Origin: Symbiotaphrina buchneri
Taxonomy: Eukaryota > Ascomycota > Symbiotaphrinales > Symbiotaphrinaceae
DNA: 64,000 nt
Assembly (NCBI GenBank): GCA_001599915.1
Contig: BCIG01000009.1
Coordinates: 496,001 to 560,000 of the forward strand
Direction of reading: 5' to 3'
The position numbers and the translations under genes are program-made. The notes beneath the pieces were generated by a model. The model saw only the letters and a program-made list of their open reading frames with translations. It was not told the origin of the DNA and searched no databases. Of the stretch, positions 35,581 to 48,668 are shown one piece after another (position 1 is the first letter of the stretch; each line of letters opens with the position of its first letter).

Positions 35581-36387
35581 TCGCTCAAGCTATGTGGGAG
35601 GCTTGCTTGGCTTGGTATTCGTCCATGTGTAATAGTAGCGCGCATCTTCTTTTGGAAGCCCGGTCACCCGGCTGTTTGTGTCCACTCAATCACGTTCTGG
35701 CCCTCGTAGAGCTTGCAGAACGGGTACAGGCTGTGGTGTTGTCTGGTAGTGTCACTGCCTTTGTGAGCCTACTGCGTTGAACAACCAACTGCTTCTTTAA
35801 GATAAGTTACGCTGTCATCTTTCCGATGGCTTTAGGCATGTTGAATAGCAACTTGCCCATCCGTCTATCCTTGATACCGTCGCGGTTCTTCCAGCTAGGG
35901 CAAGCTTCGATGTTTCTGGTCCATGCAGCCGGTCTCGGCTTGATGACGCTCTTTTACGCTATGGGGCTAGTGAAACTAGTCAAACACACCAACCACCGAG
36001 GCCGGGCTGGGACCAGGTACGGTACGGAGTACGAAAGTACGTAACCTTAGGTACCTTACCTTAGCAGCACCCCGGTCGTCAAGGCAGCAGCAAAAGTAGC
36101 TCAAGTGACCAATCCGTCTCCGGCCTGTTGATTAGACGCCCACGCCTCCCCAGATCCGTCACTGAAGCTCCTCCCAGCCATCCATCCATCCATCCATCCA
36201 TCCATCCATCCATCCATCCATCCATCCATCCATCCATCCATCCAGTCCACCAACCTCATCTCTGTCTCATTGCCCATCATCGAACTGTCAGATCTCGCCG
36301 TTCCTTTTCCCTCCATCACCTTTCCGCTCATTATTTGAATCGGTCTATTACTTGCTTATCACTACACCGGAAGGTTCCCTGGGCACC
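35581..36387. other. RPT3-PEP2 intergenic region
   Basis: Contains GTACGGAGTACG with flanking GTAC words at 36014-36040, TAGGTACCTTACCTTAG at 36048-36064, and a long CCAT microsatellite. No gene is supported. Confidence 0.55.
36178..36244 (+). repeat. CCAT tetranucleotide microsatellite (about 17 copies)
   Basis: 67 bases of perfect CCAT repeat end about 143 bases upstream of the PEP2 start codon, so it lies in the promoter or 5' UTR. Its length makes it a likely polymorphic marker. Confidence 0.95.
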
Positions 36388-37833
<1,446 letters not shown>

Positions 37834-38846
37834 TCAGGTCGACGGACAGATGGATTGCCCGCGGAGGAGGGTACATTTGGTACGGCTGGGAGCATTGTAA
37901 TAGTACTCTCCTCGAGGATCGACCACCAAACGATCGGGTGCTCGGCCTCCTTTCCTTGATACTATTTTTCCAGGAGTTTTATGTGCATAATTGGGCTAGA
38001 CCCGACCAGTCATTCTTTTGCTTGTCACGCACCAATTCATTGTTCCGCTAGTCGACCAGCGCTTAAGCAGTGACAGTCGTGGAATCACGGTTACTGTACT
38101 ATGTCCGCGTGTCAACATGCCAGAGTAGGCGTTATCCGGTCTCTGCCAGTAGTACAGTGACACGACATCTAGGTAGCCAGATATCGATAAGGGTAATATT
38201 CATCCGATAGTTGCCACTCCAGGACCATCCGGTGAGTGAAAGCCATAATACGTAAGTACAGCTATCGATGTTCTCCACGTTTGTATGTAGTAAGAAAGTT
38301 CTGATATGTCTTTGCGCCGGCCACCATTTGAAGAAGAAGGTAGGATTATAACAATGAGTCGACAAGAGTGCCTTCGCTGCCTTGCTTACCTTACGTCCTC
38401 AAATTACCCGGTGTATCTGTACCGATAGATTTAACTAGCCGCTTGAGGCATTGGGCGCTCTTGGCTCACCGCCTCGGGAGTTTCCCCTAGGAGCTACTCG
38501 ATACGTCCGGGCGTCAGCGGGCCTAAGCACATGTCCAGGCCCGGATGCGCACAGGTAAGGGTGCTGTCGTTCAATCAACATCTTGACCACCACACGCCGT
38601 TCTCGCTGCATCGTACATCAGGCTGTCTTTCTTGGCCTAGTTCTGCCAAAGAAGCATGCTGTGATGCGTTGTCCGCTGCGACATGGAACTGCAGTGTAGC
38701 ACGAAGTGACCTATTTGCACCTAGGATCAGCAACGGTTATCTTATCGCGCATGGCCACGCTCTCGGGTGCATCAAAGCCAGACGGTTGATATTCGTTGGA
38801 GGACTTACAGGAGAGGCCGGGGCGGTCACTTTATAATCGGGTCACC
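37834..38846. other. PEP2-ATG26 intergenic region
   Basis: About 1 kb with PEP2 3' UTR and ATG26 promoter. A GTAAGG donor-like site at 38555 could begin a 5'-UTR intron, but this is unproven. No gene is recognised. Confidence 0.5.
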
Positions 38847-41800
38847 ATGTCTGCCTACGAAGAGCGTCGGGGTGGCCGGGTCGCTCGCAAATTAACCAAG
38901 AGAACGAAGGATCCGCGTAAAATGTCCTTTGATGTCCCGGGCCGTTTCAGGGACGGCGAAGATGCACAGGACGATGTGACTGCTCCGAAGGGAGCCGTTG
39001 CAAAATATATGAATCAGTCTATCTTCTCGATGATAGCTGCTGCTGGGTCAAAGGTTGATTTTCAATCCCGCTTTGATGAGGAGTCAAGCGATAGCGGGGA
39101 AGATGATGAGGATTCAAAGGAAGAGAATAGACCCGCAAGTACGGAGCTCGGAAGAGACACTGGGAAGCATGGCCGCGCTTCGAGTAAGGAGAAACAACGC
39201 TCGCGGACGTCTGAGCACAAGCTTTTGCGCTCACTTCCCCGGTTGAATATCCGGGCAGGTCGCCATCAGCGGAGCCCGTCCGGTAGAGCTTCTGCATCAG
39301 ATTCAACTGCTACGCAACAAGATACTGTGCCCATTGCTGGCCTACATGATGCGCCCCTTATGTCAAGGATGCTTGAGGCGCAAGCTCAGTACAACACATC
39401 CGAGCTTGGCCTAGGTATCCAGGAGCGAGAGGACAAGCCTGCTGAAAGGCGCTTAGGCCGCGACTCTGCTACTGCCTTGGAAACCAAGCTCATGGAGATA
39501 TTCGAATTTGAGAGCCCGGAAGACGTTATATCCGGTAGGGCTCTTTGGTCACATACGGTCTTAGCGTTCCCTGTGCTAATGACAGAGTAGAATATCCGTG
39601 CTGGCTACTTCAGAGTGTTCTCCTTCAGGGGTATATGTACATCACAACGCGCCACATCTGCTTCTATGCCTATCTACCAAAGAAAACTGTGAGTGTCCCA
39701 AGATCCATTAATAATGGTGTGGAACTAAGTTTGGGCACGTAGCATATCATCGCAAAATCAGGCTATTTGTCCAAGCGTGGTCGCCAAAGCCCAAAGTATA
39801 ATCGCTATTGGTTTACTTTGAAGGGGGATGTGCTGTCTTACTATACCGATCCCTCTGATCTCTACTTCCCAAGTGGAAACATCGATCTAAGATACGGCAT
39901 ATCATCAACGCTTGTGGACCAGAAAGAGAAAGGAAAGAAGTCCGCTCCATCCACTACATTCACCGTGACAACTCATCAACGCACATATTACTTTAAAGCT
40001 GACAGTGCGGCGAGTGCGAAAGAATGGGTGAAGACATTGCAAAAGGTCATCTTTCGCTCTCACAACGATGGCGACAGCGTCAAGATCTCGCTTCCTCTTG
40101 AGAATGTCATCGACATCGAGGACAGTTCTGTGATCGATTTTGCAGAGACATGCAAGATCAGGGTGGTTGACAACGACGAGACGTATGCGATTGACGAGGT
40201 ACGTATACGTCGATAAGACTCAGCTGTCCTGTTTGGTCTGCTCACTTTACATAGTACTTTTTCTCCTTCTTCCAGTTTGGCAAGGAGGCTATAAATGTCC
40301 TCCGGCTCCTTGTGGAGGATACGCCCGCCCAGAAACTTCCCGAAGTGACTTCACCGTTGTGCGAAACCACTGCCCGACGTGGCTCCTGTTCTCCATCTTC
40401 AGAGGCTCCCAAATCACGGAGCCCTGCAAGGGGAACCTCACCAGCTCTGAAGGAGAGCGTTCGGCGGACTCTTTCTCCACTATCCCCTGTTGGCGATGGA
40501 CGGTCAAGCCCGAGACTCAGTGCTGAATGGGGCAGGTCAAGCTTTGATGGTAAGCGGCGCAGCATAGACTTGAGCAGGGACCTTCACAGATCCAGCTTTG
40601 AACCACCGAGACGTAGCGCAAGTTACACTCGCAAGGACTCGGCTATGGATGGAAGCCCTAGGAGACCAGGGTCATCCAGGCACGTATCATCAGATTCTTT
40701 CGTGCATTCAATAGAACAGGATAGTGCCTCTCCTGACATGGGACTTGCTGCGCCGTCGGCCTTGGGAACATCGGCTAGCCAGATCCTGGACAGGAGCGAT
40801 GTGTTCCAGTCTCCCACGATTCGAGTCTCTGAGTCTGACGCACAGACTCATTCAAACGACTCGAAGCCTAATCCTGACGTACAGGGCTCACAAACAGGAG
40901 CGAAGCTACCTAAGACAGCGGACAATGATCAACGTCCTCATGCTTACCACTCAAGTAGCAGACGGCAATGGCAAACAGTCCCGCAGCAAGCACTGAGCGA
41001 ATCTGACAGCGACAGGGAAGGCTTGGAGTCTCGCATTCCACCGAGGGGTCCGTCGCCCGGTCTGCAGGAGCTTGTGAAGGCGGGCGCCTACCCACTTCAG
41101 CGGGCGGCCGGCTTTGCAGGGTATCTGAAGAACCACTCTAAACGCATGAGCAATCTCCTTGCAACCGAATCTATGGGTTATCTAGAAAAGGTTTCGGGGA
41201 TGTGGATTGGTGGTAGGAAGCATTACGGCGCCTCCGAGGAACCTGTTCCCAACGACCACCTGGACAGCGCGAGCGCTGGCGAAGAGCCTGTGGGCCATGG
41301 CGATCGATTTCGAGCCCATTTCGCTCTACCGTCGACGGAGAAGCTACAAGCCTCATATTTTGGCTATTTGCATCGGGTGCTCCCTCTTTACGGGAAGATA
41401 TACATCGGCAACCTCCACTTCTGCTTCCGCAGTCTTCTACCAGGTACTAGGACCAAGGTATTTCGATCCTGCTAGCATTATCCCGACTTGCTTTTGTTGA
41501 CTCAACCAGCTTATTCTACCACTGAAAGATGTCGAGAACGTCGAGAAAGAGAAAGGTTTTCGCTTCGGCTACTCTGGCCTTGTGGTGGTGATCAGGGGTC
41601 ATGAGGAATTGTTCTTCGAGTTCTCGCAGCAGGGAGTCCGGGATGATTGTGCAGTGACTCTACATCTCAGTTTGGATACTGCAAGATACTTGAAAGAGTC
41701 AGGTCTGCTCACTCAACAAGAAAAGGAGGAAGCAGAAGCTGCGAAGACCGAACACCGGACCTTACAGCAAGCTCGACAAGCTGGCCACGTCGAACATGAG

Positions 41801-43525
41801 GTTCAATTACCGAAGTCTACAGCTAACGAAGGTGCGTGCTGTGGAAGACATGCAACTCATTATACTTACTTCTGTAGGACTCAGCTCCTCTTCTCCCTTG
41901 ATACTATTCGACGACCCCAGGGCTTCTATCATAAACTTTAAGCCGACTCAGTCGCTCAGGGTGACGTGCCTGACCATCGGTTCCCGGGGAGATGTACAGC
42001 CTTACATAGCCCTCTGTAAAGGGCTGCTTGCGGAAGGCCATAAGCCTAAAATTGCGACACATGCCGAATTCGAGCCATGGGTAAGGAAGCATGGGATTGA
42101 TTTTGCTCCGATTGACGGCGATCCTGCTGAGTTGATGCGAATTTGTGTGGAGAATGGCATGTTCACGTACTCCTTTCTCAAGGAAGCATCTGCCAAGGTA
42201 TGGTCGAAGACCTAGCAAAGCCAACTTATCATCCATGCTGACATCTGCAGTTTCGCGGATGGATTGATGAACTTCTTGGCTCTGCTTGGACTGCTTGTCA
42301 GAACAGTGACATCCTGATTGAGAGCCCTAGTGCAATGGCGGGAATCCATATCGCCGAGGCTCTTCAAATTCCGTACTTCCGGGCTTTTACTATGCCGTGG
42401 ACGAGGACTCGAGCGTACCCTCACGCCTTTGCCGTGCCCGAGCATAAGATGGGCGGCGCTTACAATTACTTTTCGTACGTCATGTTCGATAACGTCTTCT
42501 GGAAAGCCATTGCAGGACAAGTCAACCGATGGAGGAAAAGGGACTTGGGTTTGCCAAGAACAAGTCTGGACAAGTTACAGCCGAACAAAGTCCCTTTCCT
42601 CTACAACTTCAGTCCGAGTGTTGTTGTTCCACCATTAGATTACAGTGACTGGATTCGAGTGACGGGCTACTGGTTCCTAGATGAAGGTCAGGGTTGGGAG
42701 CCTCCCAAGGAACTGCTAGACTTCATTCAGACGGCGCGCTCTGATGGCAAAAAGATCGTCTATGTGGGCTTCGGGTCGATCGTCGTGTCGGACTCGGCAG
42801 CCCTGACTCGGACTGTGATTGACTCGGTCTTGAAAGCCGACGTGCGGTGTATATTGTCCAAAGGATGGTCTGATCGGCTCGATCACAAAGGGGCCTATGA
42901 GACTGAGGTTCCTCTACCAAAGGAGATACTCCAAATCAAATCGGCCCCGCATGACTGGCTATTCCAGCAAATTGACGCCGCAGCTCACCATGGAGGCGCT
43001 GGAACGACCGGGGCCAGTCTGCGCGCTGGACTTCCTACTATCGTGAAGCCTTTCTTCGGCGACCAATTCTTCTTCGGCTCCCGGGTGGAAGATCTTGGGG
43101 TGGGCATATATGTCAAGAAACTCAACGTAAGCGTCTTCTCAAGAGCACTTTGGGAAGCGACGCACAGTGAACGCATGATTGCCAAAGCGAGAGTCTTGGG
43201 TGAGCAGATCCGAAGGGTAAGGTATCCTAGATTATTCTTGCCAGCTATCACTAACGCGAGGGGCATCCAGGAAAACGGCGTAGACAACGCAATTCAAGCA
43301 ATTTATCGGGACATGGAGTATGCTAAAAGCTTGATAAAGAAGAATGACGGACAAACTCTTGGAGCTGCAGAAGAATCGGAGGAGAGCTGGACCTTCATTG
43401 GCGATGAGAGCGATCCAGACCTGGCGAGACGGATAGCGGAGTGGGACCCTTCGACACGTACCAGTCAGACCCGGCAAAGTCCTGTGGCCAGGAAGACATC
43501 ACCCCAAGAGCTAGCAGCACCTTGA
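38847..43525 (+). CDS. ATG26: sterol 3-beta-glucosyltransferase Atg26
   Basis: Transfers glucose from UDP-glucose to ergosterol at membranes; in some fungi it is needed for pexophagy. Eight exons give 1,435 aa, close to Aspergillus homologues. Introns: 39535-39590, 39689-39742, 40199-40254, 41458-41509, 41832-41877, 42198-42250 and 43217-43270. Order: charged N-terminus, first GRAM (about 230-265), PH domain ([18 protein letters not shown]...[13 protein letters not shown]), disordered Ser/Arg linker, second GRAM ([21 protein letters not shown] onward), then the GT1 catalytic domain from [19 protein letters not shown] to [21 protein letters not shown], which holds the UDP-sugar-binding HGGAGTT motif. 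The last 54-nt intron keeps the frame and contains no stop. Confidence 0.95.
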
Positions 43526-44609
43526 AGGTTGCGAGATCTTCGGCGACCTTAGCGTCACTTACTACTCTTGATATGATCTCCAGCGGAGACCTGGGGGAAT
43601 TGATGTGATGACGAGGAATATGAAGGGCTTGGCGTTTTGGTGTTTTGATCCGAGCGAAGGACAACCAGATCTCCGTATTGATAGTGTAATGCAAGAGGAA
43701 TTATAAGGTATCATAGAGTGAACCAACTGGCCAGAAGGCCCCTTTTCCGATTGCAGCATTATAAATAGACGTCTACCTTCCATTACCTTACCCATCTACA
43801 CCAACCCACGTCGATGATGAATGGTTGTAGCGTGGCATCGGGGGTATTTTTAGGGGGCGTCCGAAGTGCGCTGCCGCAAGCGGATGGCTTTCAACATGAT
43901 TACAGATTACAACAAATAATACAAGTATCGAGCAGCCGTAACCGATTCCGGGGTAAATTCACCTACGCTATGGGACAGTCCCAACTCCGAAGGCATTGAT
44001 CATTGTATGTACTTTCGTACTCCAGATGAACGCAGCTTGCCTCGTTATGGTTAGCTTCAGACCCCCAGTAGCAGGAAAACATAAAAGGGTGCAACAGCCA
44101 CTGCGGGAGGAGTAAGGTACACAAGACCACTGGCCGACTGACTCTGGACTCCGTACCACTACTGCTACTACCGCCGGTACAGTGTAACATTGTTCGTACA
44201 CAGTACGTAGCTTCGTACTTCACTCGTACGCTCCGAGCTTCATGGGCACGCACAACACCCCGCGCGCAACAGCTTTGTTCACCACGCAGCTCCTTTGCGA
44301 ACAATAATCAAGCAAGCACTCAACATTCCCGTCCACCACCGAGCTGCAATGCACCTCAATTAGCTGGAGCCTCTCCCTTAGCTACCACAGACTTCCGAGT
44401 GGTGCAGGCCCTGTTGAACGCCAATGCGACGGCCGCCGGCCTGCAGCACACGACTGAAATATCACCGTCCGTCGCAAAGCTGTTGTGCGTCCAAAACTCT
44501 TCAATTGGCGCCTGGCACCCAACAGTCACTCAAAGCGCCTCAGTTACAACATTTGGACCATTGCCGGCTCGAAATGGTCGAGTGCTGATGCAAGTTAGAG
44601 ACCATAACA
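43526..44609. other. ATG26-FCP1 intergenic region
   Basis: 1.1 kb with no recognisable gene. GTAC-rich words (CGTACTTCACTCGTACG and similar) cluster at 44006-44230. An ATG at 44588 opens a frame overlapping the FCP1 start. Confidence 0.5.
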
Positions 44610-47275
44610 ATGTTGCTTCGCAGTCAAAGATTCCTCCATTATCCGATCACCGTCACCGATTTGCTATGCGAGCCGGGCGACAGCGTCGAAAGGTCCGCGC
44701 CCCTCTTCTCATACTTCTATAAGACTACTGTGATTGAGGGCGACCGCTTTGGGGATGAGCACAAGGTGGAGAAGACCTTCCCGACAAGGTTCGAATCTCC
44801 AGTGGAGGGGATCCTTCGGTCATGGAAAATCAAAAAGGGATCCATAATCAGGGCGCCCAATGTAGACCTGGCCGAGATAGAGGAGCCTTGCGCTCATGAT
44901 GTCCAGTTTGGTGGGATGTGTGCTAATTGCGGCAAGGATATGACAGAGTAGGTGCCTCGTTACGTCGCAAATAGCCTCTATGTTATGGTGTCTAACGTGC
45001 CATCAGGGTCGCCTACAATTCGCAGATACCTGATGCGGAACGTGCCAAGATCAACATGATTCACAACAATATAGCGTTGACCGTGAGCCAGGACAAGGCG
45101 GCCAACATCGAGAGTGAGGCCAAGAGACGGTTATTGAAGACCAGGAAGCTTTCTCTCGTGGTAGATCTCGATCAGACAATTATCCATGCTACCGTCGATC
45201 CAACGGTGGGGGAATGGCAAAAGGATGAGTCGAATCCGAACCATGAAGCGGTGAAGGATGTCCAATCGTTTCAACTCCTCGACGACGGGATTAACGGACA
45301 TTGGTACTACATAAAGCTCCGGCCACATCTCAAAGAATTTCTTGAGAGAGTTTCCAAATCATACGAGCTCCATATCTATACTATGGGAACACGTGCGTAT
45401 GCGCAGAATATCGCGAAGATCGTTGATCCGGATCGGAAGATTTTCGGGGACCGGATTCTCAGCCGCGATGAAAGCGGAAGTCTGACCGTAAAAAGCCTTC
45501 AGCGGCTCTTCCCCATGGATACTTCTATGGTCGTCATTATTGATGACAGAGGGGATGTTTGGAAATGGAACGATAATCTGATCAAGGTCATCCCATATGA
45601 TTTCTTCGTCGGCATCGGTGACATCAACTCGAGTTTCCTTCCCAAAAAGCCCGACCTGCGGCAAGTTATTGCAACTGACGTGCATGGAGCGTCGACATCG
45701 GAAAGCAAGCAAGCAGATAATGCGACATCAGGAGATACCGAAGAAGCCAAGCCCGCTGCTGCCGAACCTGGCCCGGAGCCGGGGAATGTCTCGCCTTTGG
45801 AGCAACTTGTATCCATGAGTGGGGGTGATGATCCTGCTCTGCTTCAGAAGCAAGTTTCGAAGCAGGATGAAGCGCTAGCGGCGCAGCTCAATGAGCGGCC
45901 ACTTCTCCAGAAGCAGAAGCAGCTTGACGCAGAAGACGACGCATCGGACGAATCAGCAGCCAAGGACGAGGGTGGCACCACTTCAAATGGGGACTCACGA
46001 GTTGCAGACCACCAAAAACAGCGACACCACCTCCTTCAAGACAACGACTCCGAACTGCAGTATCTGGAACAAAGTCTACTGGCAGTACATCAAGCCTTTT
46101 TTGACGAATATGAGAGGAGGCTGGCAACTGCTCAGGGTGGGCGTATAGCCCAGTTGCGAGGCGAACGTTCATCGAAAGTATCCTTATCCGGCAAGCCACC
46201 CCCGGATTTGCAGGTTGCGCCAGACATCAAGGTCATCATGCCAAAAATGAAAACCAAAGTTCTGGAGGGCGTAGTTATAGTATTCTCCGGGGTATTCCCC
46301 TTGGATACAGACATTCAAAGGTGAGTGCACAATCTCTGGGTTCTCTTCTCCTGCTAAGTAGACTTCAGTGCGGATATCGCTCTATGGGCTAAAAGCTTCG
46401 GCGCTCAAGTGAGTGAGAAGGTCACACGACGGACAACCCATGTCATAGCCACGAGAAACAGGACGGCGAAAGTACGCCAGGCAGCTCGTTATCCAGAAGT
46501 TCATATTGTTGGCATCCAGTGGCTTTTCGAGTGTTTAAGGCAATGGAAAAGGCTTGATGAGAACCCCTATCTGATCGAAGTCCATCCTGAAGATCGTGCA
46601 AAATCTGCTGTGGCAGACTTCAAGGACGAAGTCCTCTACGATCCAGAGAGCAACGTCCTATCTTCCGAAGAAGACGACCAGGGCGAAGAACAAGATGAGG
46701 ATGATGACGATGCTAACTCCGAGCTACCTGCCTCCCAGAGCTTTTCTGATGAAAGAGAGGCACAGGAGTTGCAAACGGAAGACATTGATGATCCTGATGA
46801 CCTCATACCATCGGATATGGACGATGGCCAGTCCCCAATAGGAGGTACCAACGAAGACTGGCAGGAAATGCAGGACGAAATTGCAAGCTTTCTCGGCTCT
46901 GACGCAGATGACAGTGATACCGACAGTGTTGCTTCGACAGCAAGTGCGCGGAGTGTGCGGAAACGGAAGCGCTCTTCATCACCTGTGGAAGGCGACGCGG
47001 ATGAGGCTTCCAAGGATGTCCCAGAACCAGGTGATCCTGACGGTTCGGCGCTCGCATTGAAAAAGCGGAGAGCTTATGAAAGGACGACGAACCTAAAAGA
47101 AGTGGCCAGTACAGCTGAGCCGTCGGATAGATCATCTCGCTCGGAGGCTGCGAATGCACCGGAAGACGATGGGGACTTGGCTGCCGATCTCGAGAGGGAA
47201 TTAGAAGCCGACCTTGAAACTGAGTTGGAGGCCGAACTGGAACGGGAAGAGGAGGAAACCGCAGACGATGACTAA
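44610..47275 (+). CDS. FCP1: RNA polymerase II CTD phosphatase Fcp1
   Basis: Removes phosphate from the Pol II C-terminal repeats so that the enzyme can recycle. Three exons (introns 44948-45006 and 46321-46368) encode 852 aa. The N-terminus LHYPITVTDLL and the biotinyl-like region (FPTRFESPVEGILRSWKIKKG) are followed by HDVQFGGMCANCGKDM. The FCPH domain holds the DxDxT signature DLDQT at residues 166-170, then HIYTMGTRAYAQNIAKIVDPD and VVIIDDRGDVWKW. A BRCT domain occupies about 550-650 (TTHVIATRNRTAKVRQA, VHIVGIQWLFECL). The tail is strongly acidic, as expected for TFIIF and polymerase contacts. All catalytic residues are present. Confidence 0.96.
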
Positions 47276-48250
47276 AAAACCGCATGCTGCTTTCCTGATG
47301 GGACGACTTCTCGATCTCCGCTCCCTACCCTACCTCATACCTGGGAGCATTGGGCTGGACTCCATATTCGTTGCATTCACACTTTTCACAACCGAGCAAC
47401 CGAGCAAGCGGATTTTTGAGCATTGTTGAGCATCAGTAGATGCGAATTATGTTACGACTGCATTTTCCTGGAGCAACGGGGCTCGGTGTTCTTTTGGATT
47501 GATTCATCTGCTGTCATGGAGAGGCGTAGGCAGAATCATCATCGTCATCCTGGTTTCTGGTACTATGACATGTCCTTCCTGTCCGGGCCTCACTTTTGGA
47601 GTTTACGGTTCGTAGATTGAAAGCTTGAGCTGCAGGTCCGCCGGGCCACATGTCACGCACGTTTTCTACGGATGACCGTGGCCGAGAGCTGGTTTCTGAT
47701 CTCGAGGACTGCTTCTTTCTGTTGGGATTAGTCCTTACTTGAGGACAGGGATAAGGGGATGATGAAGGCACTTTGCATGGGGAATGGAAAAGGCAAAGCA
47801 GATAGCAGTCGCCAATACAAACTTGGTCATAGTATCTTCTCAGCGAACGGGAGTGCTCTACGTGGAGGAACATGTGGTGCAGCTGCCTGGAATCCGCGCT
47901 ATGATCGTGATCTCATCGTAATACAAACATTCAGGAGAGGTAAGGTACCTTAAGGTAGGTACTCTGTGGGTACCAACTCAAAGGTGCTAGACTGCCTTTA
48001 GCCTAGGTATCTAAGGTACTGTGGGTTAGGCGAGGGGTCCCGAGGTCGACCCTGCAGCTCCGTCGCGACGGCGTGCTTCAATTACTCGGAGGAAGTCAAC
48101 GTCAATCAATGCAGCACGAACCCGCTCTTCTTCTCCGTCAAACGGCTCCTCTGCTGCCCTAGTCTTCCTCTGCCGCCGAAAGGCGCTCATCCTGCGGATC
48201 CTTGGATTTCTCTGTTGTACAGACCATGCCTGTGGTGTAGCATCTACTTA
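47276..48250. other. FCP1 3' region with GTAC-type repeats and a possible minus-strand small gene
   Basis: Around 47938-48020 the sequence is built of GGTAAGGTACCTTAAGGTAGG, GGTACTCTGTGGGTACC and CTAAGGTAC words. The minus strand on either side shows two short, protein-like frames (see the separate entry for 48026-48190 and the finding on 47653-48190). Confidence 0.5.
48026..48190 (-). CDS. possible small gene or first exon, unidentified
   Basis: A minus-strand frame starts at an ATG 60 bases before the start of the divergent plus-strand gene and runs 54 codons. It begins MSAFRRQRKTRAAEEPFDGE and contains RVRAALIDVDFLRVIEARRR, an evenly charged, helix-like composition unlike random frames nearby. 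A GTAATT donor-like site lies inside it (after DFLR), so it may be a first exon. I do not recognise the protein. It may equally be chance. Confidence 0.2.
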   Translation of the reverse strand: MSAFRRQRKTRAAEEPFDGEEERVRAALIDVDFLRVIEARRRDGAAGSTSGPLA

Positions 48251-48649
48251 ATGCACCCCTTTTCTGTTCTCACCCTCGGCATCTTCATTGCAGGCTACAC
48301 CACTGCAAGGTGGGATCTCGTCACCCGGTTATATGAGCTTGCGATATTTGCCTGGGATCACGGGGTGGTGGTAAGGAGCTGAAAGCCCCTGTTTCAGAAA
48401 CAATTGCCTCATTGTACTGATGCGCCAACGCCGCAGACACGATCCGCAAAAGGCTTCGCCGTTCTGTCAATATTCTTCTTCCTCTTCATAATACCACTGG
48501 AAAGGGTGGCGGCCCGTGAGATCGTTCTGGTAAGAGGCTTGTCTCCAGACCCAGTTGGACGGTGTAGGCTAAGATATTTCAAGCATCCCCGCTCAAGTAC
48601 CGGGGGACTGTCTGCCAGAGAACAACTGCGGCGGAGAGGATCCTTCTAA
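48251..48649 (+). CDS. small membrane protein of unknown function, two exons
   Basis: Exon 48251-48370 and exon 48437-48649, joined by a 66-nt GTAAGG...CAG intron, give about 110 aa. The first 15 residues are hydrophobic (SVLTLGIFIAGY). The central stretch TARWDLVTRLYELAIFAWDH looks like a conserved amphipathic segment. A second membrane helix, AVLSIFFFLFIIPLERV, follows the junction. From memory it resembles small uncharacterised proteins of Aspergillus relatives, but I cannot name a family. The C-terminus after AAREIVL is uncertain, because a GTAAGA donor at 48530 could start another intron. The gene ends 20 bases before the GPI1 ATG; it could instead be a leader of that transcript. Confidence 0.6.
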
Positions 48650-48668
48650 GAGATTGGGTCATAGTATT

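Noticed and set aside
35826-36044. Hydrophobic plus-strand frame and an opposite basic frame downstream of RPT3
   Set aside because: Both strands look faintly protein-like, but neither has a good start, splice partners or a recognisable family.
44399-44722. Plus-strand frame upstream of FCP1 as an N-terminal extension or separate gene
   Set aside because: It is out of frame with FCP1 and shows no domain; the ATG at 44610 gives the conserved Fcp1 start.
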